Positions 8,583 through 17,878 of a DNA stretch of 64,000 nucleotides are shown piece after piece. Under the pieces are notes generated by a model. It had not been told where the DNA came from. It saw only the letters and a list, made by a program, of their open reading frames with translations, and made no database searches. A program made the translations under genes and the position numbers. Numbering within the stretch: the first letter of the stretch is position 1; each line of letters starts with the position of its first letter. The stretch covers positions 1-64,000 of the forward strand of contig NZ_OLMV01000006.1 in NCBI RefSeq assembly GCF_900292075.1. The letters are read 5' to 3'. This DNA is from Microbacterium timonense (GTDB taxonomy: Bacteria > Actinomycetota > Actinomycetes > Actinomycetales > Microbacteriaceae).

Positions 8583-8618
8583 GTGTTGACCTGTCGGTGT
8601 TGTCGCCTCTGCCGTTGA
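8583..8618 (+). CDS. four-cysteine leader peptide (attenuator uORF)
   Basis: Eleven codons read (f)M-L-T-C-R-C-C-R-L-C-R then TGA. Four of the last eight residues are Cys. It begins at the predicted transcription start, so it would be read by leaderless initiation. Polycysteine leaderless uORFs acting as cysteine-responsive attenuators have been described upstream of cysteine genes in mycobacteria. Here the next gene is a cystathionine beta-synthase/cysteine synthase-type enzyme, which fits. The stop codon forms the first bases of a 6-bp hairpin (8616-8630). Low Cys-tRNA should stall the ribosome on this tract and alter folding of the 75-nt leader before the GTG at 8694. Confidence 0.8.
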   Translation: MLTCRCCRLCR

Positions 8619-8630
8619 AGCCCCGCTTCA
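8616..8630 (+). promoter_or_regulatory. hairpin in the cysteine leader
   Basis: TGAAGC-CCC-GCTTCA, a 6-bp stem whose first three bases are the leader stop codon. A terminating ribosome would cover it; a ribosome stalled on the Cys codons just upstream could also prevent it from folding. It is the probable switching element, though alternative pairings with the AGGA ribosome site near 8682 were not computed. Confidence 0.55.
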
Positions 8631-8693
8631 CGCAGACCTCCGCGACCCCGACCGCATCCCGCGCATGAGCGCGGCAACACCACAGGACCCATC

Positions 8694-9883
<1,190 letters not shown>

Positions 9884-9887
<4 letters not shown>

Positions 9888-11044
9888 CCGAGCCCACCGC
9901 AGACTCCGGCTTCGAGACGCGTGCCGTCCATGCCGGGCAGGCCTTCGACCCCACGACGGGCGCCGTGATCCCGCCCGTGCACTTCTCCACGACCTACGCG
10001 CAGGACGGCATCGGCGGCCTCCGCGGGGGATACGAGTACGGTCGCAGCGGCAACCCGACCCGCATCGCCCTGGAGACCCAGCTCGCGGCGCTGGAGGGCG
10101 GCGCCCACGCGCTGTCGTTCGCCTCGGGGCTGGCGGCAGAGGACGCCCTGCTGCGGGCGGCGCTGAAACCCGGCGACGAGGTGCTGCTCGGCAACGACGT
10201 GTACGGGGGGACGTACCGGCTCATCGCGCGCGTGCTCGGCGGCTGGGGCGTGGGCGTGCGGGTGGTCGACATGAGCGACCTCGACGCGGTGCGCGCCGCG
10301 CTCGAGGAGCGTCCCGCACGCATCGTCTGGGTGGAGACGCCGAGCAACCCGTTGCTGCGGATCACCGACATCGCGGGCCTCGCGCGACTCGGGCGGGATG
10401 CCGGTGCACTCGTCGTCGTCGACAACACCTTCGCCTCGCCCGCCCTTCAGCGACCGCTGTCACTCGGCGCCGACGTCGTGGTGCACTCCACCACGAAATA
10501 CCTCGGCGGCCACTCGGACGTCGTCGGCGGTGCACTCGTGCTCGACGACGACGCGCTGCACGAGCAGGTGAAGTTCCTCCAGTTCGCCGTGGGTGCGGTC
10601 TCGGGTCCGCTCGACGCGTGGCTGACGACCCGCGGCATCAAGACGCTCGCGCTGCGCATGCAGCGCCACAGCGAGAACGCGCAGGCGGTGGCCGAGTTTC
10701 TCGCGGGACACGGCTCCGTCGCGCGCGTGTACTACCCGGGCCTGCCCTCGCATCCGGGACACGAGTTGGCCGCGTCGCAGATGAGCGGGTTCGGCGGCAT
10801 CGTCTCGGTCACGCTCGCGGATGCCGCATCCGCACGCCGGTTCGCCGAATCGACGCGCCTGTTCCAACTCGCCGAGTCTCTCGGCGGCGTCGAGTCCCTC
10901 ATGAACTACCCCGATGCGATGACCCACGCTTCGGTGCGCGGCACGGAGCTCGCCGTTCCGCCGGAGGTCGTGCGCCTCTCGGTCGGCATCGAGTCCGCGT
11001 CCGACCTCATCGCCGACCTCGATCAGGCCCTCGCCCGCCTCTGA
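9884..11044 (+). CDS. cystathionine gamma-synthase / gamma-lyase family PLP enzyme
   Basis: Cys/Met metabolism PLP enzyme, 386 aa, full length. It begins GFETRAVHAGQAFDPTTGAV and continues with SGNPTR and the LSFASGLAAEDALL substrate loop. The PLP lysine is in STTKYLGGHSDVVGG, and SVGIESASDLIADLDQAL closes the protein. Sequence alone does not separate the synthase (O-acyl-homoserine plus cysteine) from the lyase (cystathionine to cysteine). Paired with a CBS-type enzyme, the lyase gives a complete reverse transsulfuration route to cysteine, while the synthase gives methionine supply. Overlaps the upstream gene by ATGA; a stem-loop follows at 11046. Confidence 0.9.
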
Positions 11045-11045
11045 C

Positions 11046-11071
11046 GACGGCGGTCGGCACGGCCCGCCGTC
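11046..11071 (+). terminator. hairpin after the transsulfuration genes
   Basis: GACGGCGG (11046-11053) pairs with CCGCCGTC (11064-11071), loop of 10 nt, two bases after the stop. No U tract. Confidence 0.55.
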
Positions 11072-11104
11072 GGACGTAGCCGGGCCCTTCCCGCTGTCGA
11101 GCTT

Positions 11105-11749
11105 CGGGTTTGGGGCGCACCCCAACGGTTCGGGGCGCGAGAAGTCCGCCCCGAACGGGCGCGACGCGCCCCAAACCGTGCGTGGGTGCCGGAGGGGAGC
11201 TCGGTCGTGGGGCTCGGACGCAGCTGGGGCCGCCGAGGCCGCAGGCGCCCCGGCCCCTCGGGTTTGGGGCGCACCCCAACGGTTCGGGGCGCGAGAAGTC
11301 CGCCCCGAACCGGCGCCGCGCGCCCAAACCGTGCGGGGGAGGGGAGCTGGGTCGGGGCTCGGACGCAGCTGGGGCCGCCGAGGCCGCAGGCACCGCCGGC
11401 CCCTCGGGTTTGGGGCGCGTCGCAACGGTTTGGGGCGCGAGAAGTCCGCCCTGAACGGGCGCGACGCGCCCCAAACCGTGCGTGGGTGCCGGAGGGTAGC
11501 TCGGTCGGGGCTCGGACGCAGCTGGGGCCGCCGAGGCCGCAGGCGCCCCAGGCCCCTCGGGTTTGGGGCGCGTCTCAACGGTTCGGGGCCCGAGAAGTTC
11601 GCCCCGAACGGGAGCGACGCGCCCCAAACCCTGCGGGGGGTGCGCACACGAGCTCGGTCGTAGGGCTCGGACGCAGCTGGAGCCGCCGAGGCCGCGCGCC
11701 GCAAACCCTGCGGGGGCGCGCGCACGAGCTCGGTCGTAGGCTCGAACGC
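11105..11749. repeat. tandem array of about 150-bp palindromic units, four copies plus a partial fifth
   Basis: Units begin CGGGTTTGGGGCG near 11105, 11259, 11405 and 11558 (period 146-154 bp), with a partial fifth copy at about 11690-11749. Each unit holds nested inverted repeats. The outer pair is GGTTTGGGGCGC/GCGCCCCAAACC and the inner pair GTTCGGGGCG/CGCCCCGAAC, around CGAGAAGTC. A spacer with GAGCTCGGTCG and CTCGGACGCAG follows. The last spacer is the promoter of the gene at 11750. No gene is credible here despite long GC-driven open frames. The array fills the whole 705-bp gap. Confidence 0.95.
11737..11742 (+). promoter_or_regulatory. -10 box of the OYE-like gene, within the last repeat copy
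   Basis: TAGGCT, then 7 nt, then ATG 11750: a leaderless arrangement. The surrounding 11724-11750 matches 11648-11674 of the preceding repeat unit up to the A of the start codon. Confidence 0.65.
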
Positions 11750-13819
11750 ATGAGTGCGAGTCCCGGCATCCGTTCGTCCGTACTGGCGGAGCCGCTGCGC
11801 ATCGGCACGACAACGGTGCCGAACCGCATCATGCAGACGGCGCACTCGAAGCAGTACTCGGACCGCGTCGAGTCCGACCGCGAGACGGCGTACTACGTCC
11901 GGCGGGCGCGCGGCGGGTGCGGCCTCTTCGTCGCCGGCAACCACTTCGTCCACCCCACCGGGTCGATCCGGGGATTCGAGGACGCGTACCGGCCCGAGGG
12001 CGTGGCCGCGTCCAAGAAGATGACGGATGCCGTGCACGAGGCGGGTGCGCGGATCTTCGTGCAGCTCAACCACCACGGCGCCCAGGCGCAGCCGGACGGT
12101 CCGGACGGCCCGCGCGCGGTCTACGCGCCCTCGCGTCTGCTCTCACCGTCGACGGCGCACGCCACGCGCGAGATGGACCACGCCGACATTGCGGCGTTCG
12201 TGGCGGGCTGGGCGCTCTCGGCCGAGCACGCCCGCGAGGGCGGATTCGACGGCGTCGAGATCCACATGGCCCACGGCTACCTGCTGCACCAGTTCCTCTC
12301 GCCGCTGTACAACGCCCGCAGCGACGAGTACGGCGGCGACCTCGAGGGTCGCACCCGCTTCCCGCGCGAGGTGCTGCGCGCGGTGCGTGCGCGGGTGGGC
12401 GACGATTTCACCGTCGGCATCCGGATCGTCGCCAACGAGCTCCACCCAGACGGCATCGACGGCGCCGGCATGCGCGAGGTGATCGCGCGGCTGCGCGCGG
12501 AGGCGCGTATCGACTTCCTCGATCTCGCGGCGGGCGGGTATCACAACGTCCATTACGTCTTCCCCTCATCGCCCATGCCGTTCGCCTGGCTGCGTGATGA
12601 CGTCGCCGCCGTCAAGTCCGCCAACCCCGATGTGCCGGTGTTCGGCGTGGGTGCGGCGACGTCCGTCGAGGAGGCCGAAGAGGTCGTCGCCTCCGGCATC
12701 GCCGACATGGTGGCCCTGACGCGCGCCCAGATCGCCGACCCCGATCTCGGCCGAAAGCTCACCGGTCGTGAGCCGGTCGACGGCGCCGAGCGCGGCATCC
12801 GTCATTGCATCCGGCTGAATCAGGGATGCCTCGGCCGCGGCAGCCGCGGACTGGCGATGTCGTGCACGGTGAACCCGATTGCCGGGCGTGAGCTCGAACG
12901 GGGTCCGCGCCCGCGCACCTCCACGCCGCAGCGGTGGGTCGTCGTGGGCGGAGGACCTGCGGGAATGCGCGCGGCGGTGGAACTGGCCGTCGACGGACAT
13001 GCGGTCACACTCTGGGAGCGTGCGGACGAGCTCGGCGGCCAGCTGCAGCTGGCGCGCCGCGTGCCGGGGCGGGAGAGCGTCGGGTTGCTCGTGGACGACC
13101 TCACGCGCGACCTCGCCGCCACGGGGGTGGAGGTCCGTCTCGGCGTCGAGGCCACGGTCGACGCGCTGCGTGCCGAGCGAGCCGACGGGATCGTCGTGGC
13201 CACCGGGGCTCGCGCTCCCGGGTCGACGTCCCTTGCGCTCGGCGGGGCCTATGCCGGAGGCTTCCCGGCAGGCGCGACCATCGACGCCTTCGCCGCGGCA
13301 TCCCTCGTCCCCGGGATGCCGGGGGCGGGCGTCGAGAACGCCGCAGCCACGCTCGGCCGACGGATCGCGGTCGTGGACGCCGACGGCACCGCGTACGCGG
13401 CGGGGATCGTGCTGTCGCTCCTGCCGCACGTCGACGAGCTCGAGCTCATCACACCGTTCGAGTCGGTGTTCCCGCACATCGGCGCGGGATACGACCGGCC
13501 GCTGCTGCTGGAGCGTCTGGGGTCGCACCGTGGCTTCCGGCGGCGCACATCCCATCTGGTCGAGCGCGTCGACGACGATGCGGTGCTCGTGCGCGACGCG
13601 CTGACCGGCGTCGTCGAGAAAGTCGGCGGGATCGGGGCTGTGGTCGCGGTCGAGCCGCGGGAGCCGGTGCGTATCCCGGGGCTCACGGACGGAACGGATG
13701 CCGCGACCCGTGTCGTCACGATCGGCGACGCGTTCGCCCCGCGCACGATCGACGCGGCCGTCTTCGAGGCGGTGGAACTGGCGTACGACGTCGCGGGTCT
13801 CGCCCGGCTTCGAGGCTGA
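11750..13819 (+). CDS. OYE / 2,4-dienoyl-CoA reductase-like flavoprotein (FadH family)
   Basis: Two-part redox enzyme of 689 aa. Residues 1-350 or so form an FMN-binding TIM barrel of the NADH:flavin oxidoreductase family, with IFVQLNHHGAQ, DGVEIHMAHGYLLHQFLSP and NARSDEYGG. It is followed by an Fe-S motif and a Rossmann FAD/NAD domain (VVVGGGPAGMRAA, about residue 400). The 4Fe-4S pattern C-x2-C-x3-C-x11-C is expected at 353, 356, 360 and 372. Three cysteines are present, but 356 is Leu (CIRLNQGC). The cluster may be absent or use another ligand. Start ATG 11750 is leaderless and fits the barrel start. The substrate is unknown; relatives reduce enoyl-CoAs or demethylate amines. Confidence 0.85.
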   Translation: MSASPGIRSSVLAEPLRIGTTTVPNRIMQTAHSKQYSDRVESDRETAYYVRRARGGCGLFVAGNHFVHPTGSIRGFEDAYRPEGVAASKKMTDAVHEAGARIFVQLNHHGAQAQPDGPDGPRAVYAPSRLLSPSTAHATREMDHADIAAFVAGWALSAEHAREGGFDGVEIHMAHGYLLHQFLSPLYNARSDEYGGDLEGRTRFPREVLRAVRARVGDDFTVGIRIVANELHPDGIDGAGMREVIARLRAEARIDFLDLAAGGYHNVHYVFPSSPMPFAWLRDDVAAVKSANPDVPVFGVGAATSVEEAEEVVASGIADMVALTRAQIADPDLGRKLTGREPVDGAERGIRHCIRLNQGCLGRGSRGLAMSCTVNPIAGRELERGPRPRTSTPQRWVVVGGGPAGMRAAVELAVDGHAVTLWERADELGGQLQLARRVPGRESVGLLVDDLTRDLAATGVEVRLGVEATVDALRAERADGIVVATGARAPGSTSLALGGAYAGGFPAGATIDAFAAASLVPGMPGAGVENAAATLGRRIAVVDADGTAYAAGIVLSLLPHVDELELITPFESVFPHIGAGYDRPLLLERLGSHRGFRRRTSHLVERVDDDAVLVRDALTGVVEKVGGIGAVVAVEPREPVRIPGLTDGTDAATRVVTIGDAFAPRTIDAAVFEAVELAYDVAGLARLRG

Positions 13820-13833
13820 CCGGCGCCGGTCCC

Positions 13834-13854
13834 GCGAGCCGCGACGCGGCTCGC
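13834..13854 (+). terminator. hairpin after the OYE-like gene
   Basis: Perfect 9-bp stem GCGAGCCGC/GCGGCTCGC with a GAC loop, 15 nt after the stop. Confidence 0.65.
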
Positions 13855-13916
13855 CGAGCCCGCCAGGGCGCGGCCCGACCCACAGGATGGGCGCAGCCCC
13901 GGCGAAGGGTGGTGGC

Positions 13917-13922
13917 TACGCT
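13917..13922 (+). promoter_or_regulatory. -10 box of the SLC13-type transporter
   Basis: TACGCT followed by 6 nt and GTG 13929; leaderless arrangement. Confidence 0.6.
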
Positions 13923-13928
13923 GGGCGC

Positions 13929-15488
13929 GTGGACCCCGTCGCCGCAACGCTCGTCATCCTGGTCCTCGCGGTGGTCGCCTTCGTCAGCAACCGCGTGCCG
14001 ATCGGCGTCGTCGCGATCGGGGTCGCGCTGGCGCTCTTCTTCACCGGCGTGCTCACCCTGCCCGAGGCTCTGGCGGGGTTCGGCGACCCGACCGTGCTGT
14101 TCATCGCGGCGCTGTTCGTGGTCAGCGAGTCGCTCGATGCCACCGGTGTCACCGCCTGGGCCGGGCAACTGGTGATCGGCCGCGCCGGCACTCGGCGGAC
14201 GACGCTCACGCTGGTCATCACGCTGCTCGTGGCGGGGCTGACCGCTCTCATCAGCATCAACGGCGCGGTCGCCGCGCTGCTGCCGTTGGTCGTCGTGGTC
14301 GCGGCGCGAGCGGGCATCGCGGCATCGAAGCTGCTCATGCCGCTCGCCTTCGCCGCATCGGCTGGCTCACTGCTGCTGCTCACGGGGACGCCCGTCAACA
14401 TCCTGGTGTCGCAGTTCGCCGCGGACGGCGGCGGGCGCCCGTTCGGCTTCTTCGAGTTCGCCCTGGCCGGCATCCCCGTCGTGATCGGGACGGTCGTGAT
14501 CCTGCTGCTCGGCGGTCGGCTGCTGCCGGACCGCACCGGTGCGCTGATGCCGGTGGATCTGGTGCGACACGTGCGACTGCTGCGCCAGCAGTATTCGCTC
14601 ACGCTCGACACCGGCACCCTGCTGGGTCCGACGACGGGAGTGACCGAGGTCGTCGTCGCGCCTCGGTCTCCGCTCATCGGCGTGCACGTCTGCGTCGGCA
14701 TGACGACCTCGGACGGCGACCTCGTCGTGCTGGGAGCGCGCCGCGGCGACGAACCCCTCAAGGACACGGAGTTCCAGGTGCAGGCGGGGGACGCGCTGCT
14801 GCTGCAGGGCACATGGGACGACCTCGTGCGGCGCACGAGCGGAACCGGGGTGCTCGCCGTCGACGATCCAGCGCAGCTGCGACGGTCCGTGCCGCTCGGA
14901 CGCGGCGCCAAGCGTGCGATCGGCATCCTGCTGGCCATGGTCATCCTGCTGGCCACCGGACTCGTACCGCCGGCGGTCGCGGCGCTGCTGGCCGCGTGTG
15001 CCCTGGTCGTGAGCCGCACAGTCACCGCGACGCAGGCCTACCACGCCGTCTCGTGGACGACGATCGTTCTCATCGCCGGCATGATCCCGCTGTCGACCGC
15101 GTTCATCACCACGGGCACGGCAGACCTCGTGGCGAACGGGATGCTGTCGCTTCTGGGCGATGCCGGTCCTCACGTCGCACTGCTCGCCCTCTGTGGGCTG
15201 ACCCTGGTGCTGGGGCAGCTCATCAGCAACACCGCGACCGTGCTGATCGTGGCGCCCATCGCGATCGCGGTCGCGCAGGCGCTGGACCTGTCGGTGCAGC
15301 CCTTCATGATGGCGCTCACCGTTGTCGGCGCCGCTGCCTTCCTCACGCCCATCGCGACGCCCGCCAACCTCATGGTGATGGAGCCGGCGGGGTACCGCTT
15401 CAGCGACTACTGGCGCCTCGGCCTGCCGCTCGCGGTCTTCTTCCTGGCGGTGGCGGTGCTGTATGTACCGCTCATCTGGCCTTTCTGA
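13929..15488 (+). CDS. SLC13/DASS-type anion transporter with RCK_C (TrkA_C) domain
   Basis: Integral membrane protein of 519 aa. Several TM helices (VAATLVILVLAVVAFVSNR onward) and a re-entrant SINGAVAALLP motif come first. A soluble insert of about 100 residues (roughly 230-330) then resembles one RCK_C domain (VVAPRSPLIGVHVC, LQGTWDDLVR). More helices and a second signature (LISNTATVLIVAPIAIAVAQ) follow. Such proteins carry sulfate or dicarboxylates with Na+ or H+. With cysteine/methionine genes nearby, sulfate is possible but not shown. GTG 13929 is chosen for its leaderless promoter; upstream in-frame codons fall in a GC-rich non-coding stretch. Confidence 0.85.
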   Translation: MDPVAATLVILVLAVVAFVSNRVPIGVVAIGVALALFFTGVLTLPEALAGFGDPTVLFIAALFVVSESLDATGVTAWAGQLVIGRAGTRRTTLTLVITLLVAGLTALISINGAVAALLPLVVVVAARAGIAASKLLMPLAFAASAGSLLLLTGTPVNILVSQFAADGGGRPFGFFEFALAGIPVVIGTVVILLLGGRLLPDRTGALMPVDLVRHVRLLRQQYSLTLDTGTLLGPTTGVTEVVVAPRSPLIGVHVCVGMTTSDGDLVVLGARRGDEPLKDTEFQVQAGDALLLQGTWDDLVRRTSGTGVLAVDDPAQLRRSVPLGRGAKRAIGILLAMVILLATGLVPPAVAALLAACALVVSRTVTATQAYHAVSWTTIVLIAGMIPLSTAFITTGTADLVANGMLSLLGDAGPHVALLALCGLTLVLGQLISNTATVLIVAPIAIAVAQALDLSVQPFMMALTVVGAAAFLTPIATPANLMVMEPAGYRFSDYWRLGLPLAVFFLAVAVLYVPLIWPF

Positions 15489-15670
15489 TCCGCCGCGGTC
15501 TCGGTCCGCGGCAGCGGCCGCCGCCCGTGCCCGCCTCGGCCGTGCGCGCCGCGGCCGCCCGTGCCCGCCGGTGGCCCGCCGCGGGCCTGGCCGCCGGCCT
15601 CGGCCGCCCGTGCGCGACCGCCCGTGCCCGCCGCGGCCGCCCGCGCCCGCCGATGGCCGCCCGTGCCCGC

Positions 15671-15760
15671 CCGCGGATCCGTTCAACAGGTCAACCGGGC
15701 CTCCGCAGGAGGGCCGAGGGCGTGAACGTCCTGTGGAAGCGCGGTTGACGTGTGGGATGA
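15671..15760. repeat. CAACAGGTC/GGTTGAC palindromic element, copy 1
   Basis: Outer arms TTCAACAGGTCAACCG and CGGTTGACGTGT surround a core with GCCTCCGCAGGAGGGC, itself a small hairpin (CCTCC/GGAGG). Same family as the array at 24067-24814. Confidence 0.85.
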
Positions 15761-15845
15761 CGCGGGCTCACGCGTGCTCGGCCCGAGGGCGTGCACGGGG
15801 GTTCGGCGCAGCCGCCGGCCCGCCCGCTGCGTGCGCCGGTGCCCG

Positions 15846-15938
15846 CCCGCGGATCCTTCAACAGGTCGACCGGCCCTCCACAGGAGGGCCGAGGGCGTGA
15901 ACGTCCTGTGGAGGCGCGGTTGACCTGTGGGATGACGC
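15846..15938. repeat. CAACAGGTC/GGTTGAC palindromic element, copy 2
   Basis: Close copy of 15671-15760, with AACAGGTCGACCGG at the left and CGGTTGACCTGTGG at the right. Confidence 0.85.
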
Positions 15939-16082
15939 GCACTCGCACGCGCACTCGCACTCGCACGCGCCCTCACGCGCGCACTCGCACGCGCACGCGC
16001 ATGCGCACCCGCACTCGCACTCACGCGCGCCTGGCCGCGCGTCGCCCCGGGTGGCCGCCCCGGGCGCGCGCCCGACGTGGGA

Positions 16083-16910
16083 TCAGGCGGCCGACCAGCC
16101 GCCGTCGCTGGGCAGGATGACGCCGTTGATGTTGACGCCGTCGTCGCTGAGCAGGAACGTGATCGACGCGGCCAGCGCGTCGGCCTCGACGGGCGTCGGC
16201 ATGACGGCCATCGCGGCCTGGACGCGCTGGGCTCCCAGCGGCGACGCGAACGACGCCTCGATGTTGGTGATGGTCGGTCCGGGGGCGACGGCGTTGACCC
16301 GGATGCCGCTCGGGCCGTACATGAACGCGCTCGACTTCGTCAGGCCGGCGACGGCGTGCTTGGAGGCGGTGTAGGCAGCCCCGGCCGCGGAGCCGCGCAG
16401 TGCCGCCTCCGACGCGGTGTTCACGATCGAGCCCGCGCCCTGGGCGAGCATGCCAGGGATGACGGCGCGCATGAGCTTCATCGTGCCCTCGACGTTGACC
16501 CGGAACACCCGCTGCCATACCGCGTCGGTTACTTCGCCGACCGGCGTCATGTCGTCCATGATCCCGGCGATGTTGGCGAGGCCGTCGACGGTGTCGCCGG
16601 CGGCCTCGAGGATCCGTGCGATGTCGGCGTCGTCGGTGATGTCGGCGACGAGCGGCAGGATGTCGGCGCCGGGGTGGTCTGCGGCAAAGGCGTCCAGGCG
16701 CGCCTGGCTGACGTCGACGGCCACGACCCGGCCGCCCTCGCGAGCGACACGGGAGGCGGTCGCCCGCCCGATACCCGAGCCCGCGCCCGTCACGATAACG
16801 GTCTTGCCGGCGAACCGCCCCTCGTCCACACGCTCCGTCCACGTGCGCACCGCGACCGCGGGGGCGGACGGCGCGTCGGATCCCGCGGAAGCCGGGTTGA
16901 TGGTGTTCAT
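16083..16910 (-). CDS. SDR-family NAD(P)-dependent oxidoreductase
   Basis: Short-chain dehydrogenase, 275 aa. The cofactor motif TGAGSGIG is near residue 45, after an extended Ala-rich N-terminus. NVEGTMKLMRAVIPGM follows, and the active-site Ser, Tyr and Lys lie in NTASEAALRG and AAYTASKHAVAG. PGPTITNIEASF and a GGWS end complete the classical pattern. I chose ATG 16910 because AGAGAGGA lies just upstream; an earlier in-frame ATG would put the start in the operator. Divergent from a TetR gene with a shared palindromic operator, so probably de-repressed by its substrate. The substrate is unknown. Confidence 0.9.
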   Translation of the reverse strand: MNTINPASAGSDAPSAPAVAVRTWTERVDEGRFAGKTVIVTGAGSGIGRATASRVAREGGRVVAVDVSQARLDAFAADHPGADILPLVADITDDADIARILEAAGDTVDGLANIAGIMDDMTPVGEVTDAVWQRVFRVNVEGTMKLMRAVIPGMLAQGAGSIVNTASEAALRGSAAGAAYTASKHAVAGLTKSSAFMYGPSGIRVNAVAPGPTITNIEASFASPLGAQRVQAAMAVMPTPVEADALAASITFLLSDDGVNINGVILPSDGGWSAA

Positions 16911-16924
16911 ATTGCGATCCTCTC

Positions 16925-16946
16925 TACCGGACAACTATGTCCGGTA
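16925..16946. promoter_or_regulatory. palindromic operator between SDR and TetR genes
   Basis: TACCGGACA-N4-TGTCCGGTA, a perfect inverted repeat with 9-bp arms. It overlaps the region just upstream of the TetR -10 (16948) and the SDR promoter, as expected for autoregulated TetR control. Confidence 0.8.
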
Positions 16947-16947
16947 A

Positions 16948-16953
16948 TAGGCT
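16948..16953 (+). promoter_or_regulatory. -10 box of the TetR gene
   Basis: TAGGCT, 6 nt before GTG 16960; leaderless arrangement immediately beside the operator. Confidence 0.6.
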
Positions 16954-16959
16954 ACACCC

Positions 16960-17535
16960 GTGCCGAGCCCAGCGACACCCTCTGTGCCACGCCGCGAGAA
17001 CCGTGGTCCCGCCGCCGCCGCGGACAACCGGCGTGCGCTGATCGAGGCGGCACGGGAGGTGTACGCGGAGGGCGGCCTGGGTGCCCCCTTCAGCGCGGTC
17101 GCCAAGCGAGCGGGGGTCGGTCAGGGGAGCCTGTACCGCCACTTCCCGGATCGCACGGCGCTGGCCGTCGCCGTCTTCGAAGACAACGTGCGGGACCTCG
17201 AGGAGTACACCGCCAGGCCGGAGCGGACCATCGACGATCTGCTGGATCGCGTCGTGGATCAGGCTGTCGTCTCGACGGCGTTCATCGAGCTGCTGACCGC
17301 CGACCTCTCCGACGCGCGGACGGCGGCGCTGGGGGCGCGATTCCGGGCGCTGGTGGAGCGGCTGGTCGCCCGTGATCGCGCCGCGGGGCGCGTGGGCCAC
17401 CACATCGAGACGGAGGATGTGACGATGGCGACCGGGATGCTGGCTATGGAGCTCGCCCGCACCCCGCCGGGCCAGCGTGCCGAGGTCGCCAGGCGAGCGC
17501 GCCGCCTCTTCACCGCGGCACTCGCGCCCAGGTGA
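16960..17535 (+). CDS. TetR/AcrR-family transcriptional regulator
   Basis: 191 aa with an N-terminal TetR helix-turn-helix: RRALIEAAREVYAEGGLGAP, then FSAVAKRAGVGQGSLYRHFPDRTAL at about residues 25-70. The all-helical ligand domain follows. Start GTG 16960 coincides with the predicted transcript start. It probably binds the 16925-16946 palindrome and represses itself and the divergent SDR gene. The ligand is unknown. Confidence 0.9.
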   Translation: MPSPATPSVPRRENRGPAAAADNRRALIEAAREVYAEGGLGAPFSAVAKRAGVGQGSLYRHFPDRTALAVAVFEDNVRDLEEYTARPERTIDDLLDRVVDQAVVSTAFIELLTADLSDARTAALGARFRALVERLVARDRAAGRVGHHIETEDVTMATGMLAMELARTPPGQRAEVARRARRLFTAALAPR

Positions 17536-17542
17536 ACCGGGT

Positions 17543-17548
17543 TATGCT
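17543..17548 (+). promoter_or_regulatory. -10 box of the first DUF7882-like gene
   Basis: TATGCT with 6 nt to ATG 17555; the local sequence GGTTATG-CTCTGGCC resembles that of the paralogue promoter at 18338. Confidence 0.6.
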
Positions 17549-17554
17549 CTGGCC

Positions 17555-17875
17555 ATGGGCAGGTTCATCTACGACACCAACACCAACTCGGTCGACATCG
17601 AAGACCGCACGCTCGCGCATCTGCGCATCGTCATGATGAACAAGCTCCGCCGCTCGGAGCCGTTCATGTTCGACGTCGAGATCGGCGACGGCAGCGGCCG
17701 CCGCAGCTTCTGGATCCACCCCTCGGTGCCGATCCAGTTCCACTTCTTCGGCAGCCGTCAGCCGCGCATCAACCGGCTCTGGGTCGAGGAGCTCATGCTC
17801 GCGGCGAGCGGGCCGAACGGTCTGACCATCCTGCCCGAGCCCGAAGACGACGAGCCGCCGACCCTCGAGGGGTGA
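17555..17875 (+). CDS. DUF7882-like small protein
   Basis: 106 aa; in databases such proteins are often mislabelled ATP-dependent DNA ligase. It reads IEDRTLAHLRIVMMNKLRRSEPF, then FWIHPSVPIQFHFFG and RLWVEELMLAASG. I see no ligase active-site motif (KxDG) and no membrane segment. A paralogue with the same layout lies convergently at 17879-18331. The function is unknown; the family is typical of Microbacteriaceae. Confidence 0.75.
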   Translation: MGRFIYDTNTNSVDIEDRTLAHLRIVMMNKLRRSEPFMFDVEIGDGSGRRSFWIHPSVPIQFHFFGSRQPRINRLWVEELMLAASGPNGLTILPEPEDDEPPTLEG

Positions 17876-17878
17876 ACC

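Larger units (their letters stand above)
15489..16082. repeat. convergent intergenic region: GC-rich low complexity, two palindromic elements, hexamer microsatellite
   Basis: No gene is credible here. 15489-15670 is CG-rich low complexity with recurring CGCCCGTGCCCG words. Two related elements lie at about 15671-15760 and 15846-15938. Each starts CGCGGATCC..TTCAACAGGTC and ends GCGCGGTTGAC-TGTGGGATGACGCG. 15937-16027 is a run of mixed GCACTC/GCACGC hexamers. The region separates the SLC13-type gene and the SDR gene, which point toward each other. Confidence 0.9.

Noticed and set aside
11105..11700. Long coding frame across the 150-bp repeats
   Set aside because: All frames are open because of GC content; the predicted peptides are low-complexity and shift with each unit.
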